A stretch of 64,000 bases of DNA. It comes from Spongilla lacustris (Eukaryota; Porifera; Demospongiae; Spongillida; Spongillidae). The stretch's first letter is position 1. Each line of letters opens with the position of its first letter. Below, one piece after another: positions 22,134 through 34,100 of this stretch. The notes under the pieces were generated by a model. It worked only from the letters and a program-made list of their open reading frames with translations, did not search any database and was not told the DNA's origin. The DNA lies in the NCBI GenBank assembly GCA_949361645.1, contig OX442418.1, forward strand, positions 10,636,632 to 10,700,631, given 5' to 3'. A program made the position numbers and the translations under genes.

Positions 22134-25100
22134 TTAGTAGAGAGATCCCGTGTTCTCGCTCCTTGGCTTGCGCACCTTCTCGTAGTTCTTCAATATCATG
22201 TCATAGAGGACAATCTGAGAGTGAAGAGGTGGTGAGGTTAACCGATTGGCTGACAGCCACGCAGCATTGTGCATAAACACACACAAAACAAGGGTTACAC
22301 GCACACACAAAAAACATGGGTTACACATACGCACACACACACACAAACAAAACGGGTTACACACACAGGCACACCACACACCATACAACAACACACACCA
22401 CACACCATACAACAACACACACCACACACAACACACACACAACACATACACACCACACACATACACCACATACACACACCACACAACACACACACCACAC
22501 ACACCACATGCACAACACACACACCACACACATACACACCACACACACACACCACACGCACAACACACACACCACACACACACCACATGCACAACACACA
22601 CACCACACAAACACCACACACAACACACACACATACACACCACACACATATACACACCACACACACACACACACATACACAGGGCCGTAGCCTCCAGTTC
22701 GGTTCTAACCGGACCACCATAAATATATATTTTGCATGAGTTAACCCACCCACGCTGCATCAATTGGAAATTAGAAGCATCCATTTATGACTTTCCACAT
22801 GCTAAGGTTTTTACAGTTACACACGTAAGAAAAACAAATAGAACAGCCCCCCCCCCCCCCCCCCCATGCTGAATTATAATAAACCACATAAAGTTAAGTT
22901 GGAACTGCAAGATCCCATGCCACACCAGCTCGTCTCTTAAACTACATGTACTTCTCCAAGCTCATTGTTTCATCGTTAAATGAAAACACAATTTACATGT
23001 AATATGCACACTTGAGAGTATGCGTGAAATTTTTCATACACTGGGTATATGCATACTGTATTGGTGGCAAGCACCTTTGCTACATGCAGCTGTGCCAATA
23101 TAGCACTACATGCAGCTGTGCCAATATAGCACTATATGCAGCTGTGCCAATATAGCACTACATGCAGCTGTGCCAATATAGCACTGCAGCTGTGCTAATA
23201 TAGCACGTTGCAACTTACATAAATGTTCCTGACTTCTCTACAGATAAGTCTGAAGCCACAGAATGCCTTCTCATCAAATTCCTCCACTGCTCTGCGATAG
23301 TCTTCCTGTAGGGGAGGAAGGGGGGAGAGGGGGAGGAGAGGGGGGAGGAAGAAGAGGGGTTTGAAAGTGTGCATACAGGTTGGACCATCATTGCACATAC
23401 ATGTACATGGTTGGGGGGTTTAAAAGGCTGATACCTTAATGCGAGTGTTCACTCTAAAGCTTGCGTGCATGAACTTTTCCTTAAAAAAAAACATTATGTG
23501 TCTGGTTTTGCGACGTTTTGTCTTTCCTATACATGTAGGTGCAACAGTTGACATTCCTTGATCAATGACTACATGTACATGTATGAAATTTGGTAATTGT
23601 GTGCCTGCTGTATCTGTTGCAGAGCGATGGTTGGGTAATCTTTCCCCCCTGCTATTTAGGCTTTCTCCCAATATGGGTTTTTTGGTTTTGTTTTCCCATG
23701 AAAGGATGTAAATCAAATTTCCCACTTAGTGTGTTATAAATCTGTTGTGTGAGGCAGCTGTGACCATCTTGTTGTCCAACTGTTTGCATTCGTGTGTGCA
23801 TGTGTGTGTGTGTATGTACATATATGAGGTGGTGGGTTGTATTGCAAACTGGCCAAATAGTATGGCTTCATGTACCAGAAAACTTGTTTCTTATTTTGAA
23901 GCACTTGGATATTACATGTATGTGTGTGCCTGTGTGCGTGTGTTGTCATGCACAATGGTGAAGCTAAACCAATACATCATCTTGGTTACTTGGAGGGAAA
24001 GGAAGAGGATCCCCAGACACACATGAACACAGTTACACACACACACTCCACAGCTTACAATAAATGGATACTTCAACACCTTGGACATCAGCTTTGCTCG
24101 TGCTGTGTAGTAGCTGGAAAACCAATGGTTCAAACATAGAAAAAATAAATGAATAAATGAGAATGAGTAACAATGCAGTGTGAGCACATGTACATGTATG
24201 TCACATGTGAGCAGTTACACTGTACATGTATGTCACATGTGAGCAGTTACACTGTACATGTATGTCACATGTGAGCAGTTACACTGTACATGTATGTCAC
24301 ATGTGAGCAGTTACACTGTACATGTATGTCACATGTGAGCAGTTACACTGTACATGTCACATCTTTGTGAGCACATGTACATGTATGTCACATGTGAGCA
24401 GTTACACTGTACATGTATGTCACATGTGAGCAGTTACACTGTACATGTATGTCACATGTGAGCAGTTACACTGTACATGTATGTCACATGTGAGCAGTTA
24501 CACTGTACATGTATGTCACATGTGAGCAGTTACACTGTACATGTATGTCACATGTGAGCAGTTACACTGTACATGTATGTCACATGTGAGCAGTTACACT
24601 GTACATGTATGTCACATGTGAGCAGTTACACTGTACATGTATGTCACATGTGAGCAGTTACACTGTACATGTATGTCACATGTGAGCAGTTACACTGTAC
24701 ATGTATGTCACATGTGAGCAGTTACACTGTACATGTCACATCTTTGTGAGCACATGTACATGTATGTCACATGTGAGCAGTTACACTGTACATGTATGTC
24801 ACATGTGAGCAGTTACACTGTACATGTCACATCTTTGTGAGCACATGTACATGTATGTCACATGTGAGCAGTTACACTGTACATGTGAGCAGTTACACTG
24901 TACATGTATGTCACATGTGAGCAGTTACACTGTACATGTCACATCTTTTACACTATGCAATCTCCAACAAGACTAAGAGTCAGACTGTACACACACACGC
25001 ACACACACACACACACACATACACACACATACATGTACATGTAATAGAACCCAACACTGCATGTCCCTACAACCACATTCTACAGATTTTACAGTTTTTC

Positions 25101-28100
25101 AGAATACATGTAGAACACATAAATTGAATTCTAAATAGAACAAGTAAATCAAAAACTTCTCTATCGAGAAAGTGATTGGTGGGATGTAGGATTGGTGGTG
25201 CAAAAAGCAAGGAAACAAGGTACAGTGTGTTAAAGTGAGGTTTGGTAGGATCGATCCTACAACTATAACAGTCCTACATTTGCAAATAGGGCTTCTTTAT
25301 TTGCAAATTCAGGACTGTAAGTTGTAGGATCGATCCTACAACTATAACAGTCCTACATTTGCAAATAGGGCTTCTTTATTTGCAAATTCAGGACTGTAAG
25401 TTGTAGGATCGATCCTACCAAACATCACTTTAACACACTGTTTCCTTGCTTTTTGCACCACCAATCCTACATCCCACCAATCACTTTCTCGATAGAGAAG
25501 TTTTTGATTTACTTGTTCCCCTAATTTTTTTTTTCTCTGCCATGCAGGAGTGTTCAGTAATATATGGCTTAGTGTATTCGTTGCAATGCTTAGATTCCCA
25601 GGGGCGGATACAGGCGGATACAGGCGGGACGGGGGGGGGGGGGGGGGGGGGGGTTGCAGCCCCCCTTTTGTTCAAAATACTTTTTTTTTGCACGCAGTTT
25701 TACACCTCCCCCCCCACCCCGCTCGTTGAATCGGCCGAAGACGGAAAGCCCTTACCCTGCTCGTTGAATAAAGGCCTCTTTTTAATTTTATTGATAGGCC
25801 TACCTTTATTCTTCGGATATCTTAAACTCAGAGTTTTCTTAACGAGCAGTTTTTATTGGCTTGGTCACCTTTGCTGAATTAGAAGTGCCTGGTGTAAACG
25901 TGTCTGATATTACGTGTACTGTGTAGCCTGGCAACAGTCAATTAAGACGCGTGTGTGGCATACTGCTAGGCAACCGAGAATTTTCACCGATAATGAATTG
26001 CACCGGCTCAAGTTATTTCACGGCAAATTATCACTAGCTTACAATTGTGCATCTTATCTGCATGAAAAGATACGTTTGGAGTTAAAATGCAACTTTTTGA
26101 AGCTAATCTCGTCTTCGTACAACGATCCTGTCGAGAGTTATACGTGACGAACGGAAGGAGGAGGAGATGAACAAAAATTAAATGGCGGAATTTTGGTACC
26201 GACTTGTCACTCCACGTAAACGGCACTGTTTAGCGAAGCTCACGTTATATGTGCATATCTGTCATGTTTGTGATGGATTATATGCGAGCTGGCGAGTAAA
26301 GGCAATGCGTCGTTACTGTTTTAAAATGCTCGATCGAAAACCACGCCCACGAAGCCAATCCTACATAGGACCCACTACCGTGGGTCCTGATACCAATATA
26401 CATGTATTTAGGAACTTAATACTGTTTGGAAGTCAGGGCATTAAATAGAATACACAGTAGTGCCTATTTCCCCGTGCAGGAGCCAACAGAAGTGCACAAA
26501 GTTAACACGTACACGTACGTACCGTGACACTTGTTCTAGGTAAGTACCGGCATCAGACTCCGCCTTTGACACTTCGGCAAGGATATCCTCCTACATGGAG
26601 ATCACACACGGGTGTGCACTCATAGCCACCACCACCACACTAGCTAGCTAGCACTGCATTCACACCACCATCATAGAACGGTTCTCGATCAGTTCTTCAT
26701 TATAAGCGTGCTATAGCAAAGGACTGTTCTATCGCGGTAGTGTGAGCGCAGTGTAGATGTCTATGGACACTAGAAATCAGATGTTGATCTAAACTCCCAT
26801 ATTTGCTCCTCTTTTAAAACAACAAAACACCCATGTGTCTTGTGTGATCTAGCTAGATGAATATTACATGTGCAGTTGCCCCCCTGCCCCCACCACCACC
26901 ACCACCCAGGTACATGTAGTTGCCCCTCCCGCCAAAAACCCAGGTACATGTAGTTGCCCCCCCGCCCCCCCCCCCCCCCCAGGTACATGTACATGCAGTT
27001 GGACTGGCTATAGCTTTGTAAGCCCCATTATACAAGCCTACTCATGCAGGGATCGCCTATGGTTTCGTTTTGCAAATATAGTCTAGATCAATTTTTTGAG
27101 TGATCTTATATGGAGTGACCTTATATGGAGCGCTCTCATGCAAATGGATCACTTACCTGTACGCCTACACCAAAGTTGTTTCCATCCTCTATCTTGGGGA
27201 TCAGTAGTTCCACCCACAATTTGATCTGAAAGGAACAGCATTGGCTAACAAGGTGATCATAAGCTGATACATGTAGGAGGGAGGAGGGGGAGAGGGTGGA
27301 CACTAAGGAGCTCAAAACATGATACACATTTACACACAGGAAGGCACTTAATGGAATAAGTACATGTGCTTGTACCAGGGACTAAACAAACAATCAGTAA
27401 CCAGGTCACAGCCTCCACATAACCAGACCACAAACCCCACAAACCATACCAAACCCCATCAAGCCACACACATAGCAGCTGCCAACATTTCCAAGGAAAC
27501 ATGTACACACATGTCAACAGCAGTGTAAGGGATAAATGTATGTACAAGTAAGTAAGTACATGTAGCTTCTAACCAACATTTCCAAACATTCAGGTGCTGG
27601 AATCAGACACAACAGTTGCACACACAATGGCTATTGTTGCCAAAACGGTGACAACCTCATGTGAAGGTTTGAAAGGAAGGGACAAAGGACAATGAAAGCA
27701 AGAAGCCTTCTGATGTGATAGGAGGTGAAGCCTCTGTTCTATCAAAAGGATACAAGATACATGGATATTTTCTCTACAAACAAACTGAGTTGGAAATACC
27801 AGGGGATTTACCGCTCCCACCCCCTGGTTTGCCCCTAAGTAACCCAACCCCCTGGTTTACACATGCCATGTCAGAATAAGACTGCATGGCATGCCATTTA
27901 ACAGTGCAGAGGGAAGACTTTTATTTTGGCCCACCCCCTATATTTATTTATATATTCCGAAACCCACCCCCTGTTGCAAATTTGGCGGTAAATCCCTGAA
28001 TACACCTGTAGGATCACTGGTATACTGTACCTATGCATGGAATAAGGTTCATGCTATCCAAAGCATTCCACACTGCTGGCATCGAACCACCTTACTGGTG

Positions 28101-31100
28101 AATTTTTCAACAGCCAACTCCACAGATTATACTCGCCTTGATGTCATGGATTACTAGGGCACCAGTATAAGCAATAAAACACCTTCTTCTTTGATGTGAG
28201 GCACTTTGCCAAGACCCATATAAAGTCAACTGTACCTCACTGCTACCATCATGCCCCCAACTGTACCTCACTGCTACCATCATGCCCCCAACTGTACCTC
28301 ACTGCTACCATCATGCCTCCAACTGTACCTCACTGCTACCATCATGCCTCCAACTGTACCTCAAGCTACCATCATTAGGCTTGAGCAGTATCGGAAGGCT
28401 CAGCACGGCAGCCGAATAGGGGGTTAGTGTCCGAACGATCCGAATAGGATGTCTATTTGCACGCACTCACTAATTTGATTAGTATGCAGTATTATCACCA
28501 TTCGTATAATAGTGTATGCTATTCATAGAGCTCAATTATTAATTGGTTTACGTTTGAAACAGCTGTCACGGTCATCATTGTGTCATGTCACAGAGCCTTC
28601 GCAGAGTACTAGTTCATCTTTAGCGCGCGTTTGTCCCGACTGTAGCGGACAAATAAGTATGCGTTATGTTGAAGTGCAATCCCCTAAGAGATCTTGCGGG
28701 AAGGAAAATCGTAGGTACCACATCTAAACCACGCTCTTCCCCCAAGGCAATATTCACAACCCTGAAAGCTGTTACAGTGCATACCAGAAGGAATGTGTTT
28801 CTCCTTGCTGAGCAACATGTTCAATGACCAGCAAGCTAATTCCTTACAGGATTATGTTGAAGCTGCAGTAATGCGTAGACATAATCATGTTTCTAACTTT
28901 AGGTCTGAGGTATTGATATCTGTAATGTGCTACAAATTTGTTAAAAAATACTCAATGTAAAAGCATGTACAAGTAAAGAGGATTGAATTACGTGAACCTT
29001 AATGTACATGTATGTTGAAAAAAAGTATCCAAATTTTGATCCCAATGACACCCATAGACAAACCGCCGTGGATATCCGAATGCCAGGGTAAAAAAAGCCT
29101 TTACCGCTCAAGCCTAACCATCATGCCCCCAACTGTACCTCACTGCTACCATCATGCCCCCAACTGTACCTCACTGCTACCATCATGCCCCCAACTGTAC
29201 CTCACTGCTACCATCATGCCCCCAACTGTACGTCACTGCTATCATCATGCCCCTCCAACTGTACGTCACTGCTATCATCATGCCCCTCCAACTGTACCTC
29301 ACTGCTACCATCATGCCTCCAACTGTACCTCACTGCTACCATCATGCCCCCAACTGTACCTCACTGCTACCATCTTGCCTCCAACACAGAGTAGGAGTAG
29401 TTGCCCCCCCCCCCCCCCCCCCCCCCCCACCCAGCATACAAAGTGGTTGCCCCCCTTCCCCCATAGCATGGAGGGTGACAAGGCCCTCCTGATAACACAC
29501 ACAGCTCACTCACTAAGTTGCACTTGTCAATGCACTCAACAATCTCCGGCTTCAGGAAGTTTGTCACATCGACAAGTTTCTGCGTGCAAAGTAAAGAGAG
29601 TAGACACACGACAGGACATACATGTAGATATGTTATCAGAGTCACACACATACACGTACAGTGCCGTCCACCCACAAGTTCACACTCGCGCGCGCTCGAC
29701 TCGCACTCGACACGCGCTCGACTCGCGCGCAACTCGATCGAGTGCAATAATAACTCACGCGCCTTAACTCAAAGCAAAACAGCTGGAACAAAAACATATG
29801 CTATTAATAGCTTGAAACTAACGTAATCATATGTAGGTATGCTGTAAATAGGTATTTGAGTGACGCTCGCAACAGCGCGCGTATCGAGGGCTAATTGCAC
29901 TCGCTAATTGACTCGCGCGCGACTCGCGCTCGACTCGAATACACGCGCGCGCGAGTGTGAACTTGTGGGTGGACGGCACTGTAAGTACCCATGTACATAC
30001 ACATACACACACAACAACACATACATTCATACATGTACAGCCTGCGTCAATACAAAAAGTGGGTGTAACGTAATACATGCATGCTATGATCTTATGACCG
30101 TAATGTACAATAAATGATGACGTTACACTATGTTCGTATTTCGTTGCATTAACTTCAAACGCACTTTTGGGCTTTGTTTACATAAGTGTCTTGTGTTTGT
30201 TTTAACATGGTGGTAGAACACCTGGGTGTGTAGCTTTTTATACATAGCATTATCCGTTTATGCAATTAACAATTTAACGCATAACAATTGTAATGTAATG
30301 CAATTGTAGTGCAGTGCGGAGCATAGCGCAATACCTTGTGCCAACTCTTTATTGACATCTACACACACATACATCTACAGTGTACACACATATATGTACA
30401 GTGTACACACACATACATTTAATGTGTACACACACATACATGCAGTGTACACACATACTGTACATGTACAGTGTACACACACATACATGTAGAGTGTACA
30501 CAAACACATACACACTGTACATACATACACACACACACACAACACACTCAAACACACACCCACACACAAATACACACACGCACAAACACACCCACACAAA
30601 CACACGCACAAACACACCCACACAAACACACGCACAACACACCCACACACACACACACACACACTATACCTTGTTACAAGGCATGGGAACGGTGCACCTT
30701 GCATGCAGCTTGGCTGCCAGGAGGTGAGGGGATAGGGAAAAGGACAAAAGATAAGGTAAGATGTGAGGAGGATTGGAGTGCATGTGCACGTGCAAAGAGA
30801 TGATTTAATAGGAACCAGGGCATGTATTAGGTTAATAGCTCGAGAGCATACCGACGACATCATCCGATGTGCCTTCAGACTCCTCAATCTTCCTTTTCTT
30901 ATTTGCTGGCTGTGTGGATTAATGGTGGGGAGTAGGGGTGGGAGAGGTGAGGGAGGGAGGGAGGGAGGGAGGGAGGGGGAGATAAGTGCTTGTAATCTTA
31001 AACACAGCTGTAGCCAGTCCATCACCAATAGTTTTTACCGCGTTTACACGACGATGGTACGGAACGGAACGGCTCAGCATGGCACGGTACGGAACGGTTA

Positions 31101-34100
31101 TCGAGTAACGTTTACATGCGTTTGTGGCTATGTGGTATAGAATGGTTTTTAAAAAGCAATTCCGTAATTAACTACAATAATTGCCAGAAATAAAAATGGA
31201 TGCCTTGTTTACAACCTTCCGCACAATCGAGAAAAGGAGGCATCAGATGCACAAAAGAAGGAGAGCGATTTTTTTTCTCGTAACATACGCAATATTATGG
31301 CAATGGCCATCCAATACACCTCAAATGGCCTCAGTACCGATCTTGTTGTACACCAATTGATTGTTTCCCCCAGTTTTCCAGTTGCACTTGCATCGATTCC
31401 TCTCCCCAAATCTTTATCACCCGTTTGTTTCGTCCAATCCACCATTTTAATACTATGGAAACCAGTTCTACGCATGCTCAATTGCTATCATATCCCGATC
31501 TACCACAATCGAGCCGTGCCGTGCCGGGTAGCCTGGTTATTGCAACCGTGCTGGCTCGGCACGGTATTGACAGGGTTTACACGTCAAATTTTAACCGAAC
31601 CGTACCGTGCCGAGCCGTAGCGTATCGTGCTGGCACGGAAAAATTGTGTCGTGTAAACGGGGTATTAGAGACAGATGTAGGTTGCTAGGGTGCATTGTAC
31701 ATGTATACACAGGGTACTCTAAGGTGACAGCTGTTAATACTGCAACCACTGGTTTCATCACACCCCCTCCAAAAGATGACCACTACTTTCATTACCACTA
31801 CTTTCATCACCACAAGATTGTATAACACACTTTATGTAAAGGTCATAAATTACAACATACATATAAACCCACAGCACAAACTTTCCCATGCCTAGCATTT
31901 GTACAGAGTGTGCAGCAAAGGACATGCCTCCAGCACACAAAACCCAGTTCATATAGAACAGGGTCTGTATGATGTGGCAATACCATCAAACATTGTCGTT
32001 GGAAAGCTTCAATGGTGGAATATTTCTGTACACTGCAATGTATAAACTACACCCCTCCAGTAGACCACACCCCTCCAGTAAACCAACACCCCTCCAGTAA
32101 ACCAACACCCCTACAGTAGACCAATTAACACCCCTACAGTAGACCAATTAACACCCCTACAGTAGACCAATTAACACCTGTACAGTAGACCAATTAACAC
32201 TCCTACAGTAAACCAACACCCCTACAGTAGACCAATTAACACTCCTACAGTAAACCAACACCCCTACAGTAAACCAACACCCCTACAGTAGACCATACCC
32301 CTAACCTTACCAGCTGGTCATCATCAGGAAGACCATTGCACAAAGCAGCTGGTATCTCACTCTTGAGGCCGGACATGTTCTGCAGACTGAAAAGTTGGCC
32401 CTATAGGACCAGGAATAGCAGAGATCACATGCGTACAGGGGCCTGGTCACATGTACAGGGGGTCCAGTCACATGCGTACAGGGGGTCCGGTCACATGCGT
32501 ACAGGGGGCCTGGTCACATGTACAGGGGGTCCGGTCACATGTACAGGGGGTCCGGTCACATGCACAGGGAGCCTGGTCACATGTACAGGGGGCCTGGTCA
32601 CATGCACAGGGGTGCAGACTGAAAAGCTGGCCCTATAAGACCAGGAATAGCATAGAAGCATTATCACATGCGTACAGGGGCCTGGTCACATGTACAGGGG
32701 GTCCGGTCACATGTAAAAAGGGTACTGAAATGTGTACACATACTTTCAGAATACATGTACATGTACATGTAGGTCTGGCACTTCTGGTAGGGTGGAAGGG
32801 TAAACTTTGATCACTTAATATTTCAAAATTTTGCAAGGGTCACCAGCAATTCCCCATTTTAGTGCCCATTGTTATAGTTCAACTAGGTGACACTCCTAAC
32901 ATATTGTAGTCTGTGTACATCTATCAATACCAAACAGTGGAGGGTAAAAATTCCAAATTCACGTCAGTACAATATTGGCAAATACCCATATCGGGTAATT
33001 AATAAATGCACCCAATCAGAAATCATATTTTCAATCAAGTGTAATTAAATGACCCGGGATGTCTATATCGAGACATTTACTGAAGCGCTACATGGACCAT
33101 CACGTTTACTGACGCTATTGCAGCAGATGGCACTTCTGCACACAAAAGAGCCACGTGGATCTAGCAGGTCTTCTTGTAGGAAGGATAGAAATTCACCCGT
33201 GTGCTCCACCGTTGCAGTGGCAGCTGCCTGGAGTGATGTAACTAAAAAGTTACCTATTTCAATTAACTGCAAAGGGGTCAAATTTGGTTGTGCAAGATTC
33301 AGATGATTCACCAAACTCGTCAAGTTGTTCCCCGCCTTCATTCTGCGCTATACATGGTGCCCAGCAGATGAGCCAGGTGGACCCTGATACAGTGCACATG
33401 TAATTGCTTCCCACAGTGCAGCAGTTAATTCACCCAATTCAAATGCTTCAATTGTATAGACCCTAGTTTCAAACATGTATGGTCTGGGCACAAGACCATG
33501 CACACCCATCCACCCGCACACAACACACCACACACGACAAAAAAACTTACATCAAGGGCGGTCTTGAAGTGTGCTATTTTAGAGGGGAATTCTTCAAGCA
33601 ACAGGTGTTCTGCCTGATATACATGTATGCATGACACACACACATATGATTATTAAAAGTAGATACATGTAATAATGATTCAATGCAAATTACATCCCCC
33701 CCCCCCTTGCTACATCTTACAGTCCAGTTGTTCAACAGGAGTTATGCAAGTTTTCAAATGGCAATTAGGGATGAATTACCCCTACAATTACCTCACCCTT
33801 CCTATGATTAAGGTATAACGTACAAAAGACTCGACTATGAGCACTAGTAGGCCTTCTAGTCTAGATCGCTGAGGATGTGATGTGATGGTGTGATGGATGA
33901 GGTACCTAGTGATGGTGTGATGTGATGGATGAGGTACCTAGTGATGGTGTGATGGTGTGATGGATGAGGTACCTCGTGATGATGTAATGGTGTGATGGAT
34001 GAGGTACCTAGTGAGGGTGTGATGTGATGGTGTGATGGATGAGGTACCTAGTGAGGATGTGATCTGAAGGTGTGATGGATGAGGTACCTAGTGATGGTGT

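Noticed and set aside
22246..22784. Long overlapping open frames of His-Thr or Cys-Val repeats on both strands
   Set aside because: Produced by the AC/GT microsatellite; low complexity and open in several frames at once.
28196..29767. Long frames reading CPQLYLTATIMPP repeats
   Set aside because: Tandem minisatellite without stops, in the intron of PSME3 on the other strand.
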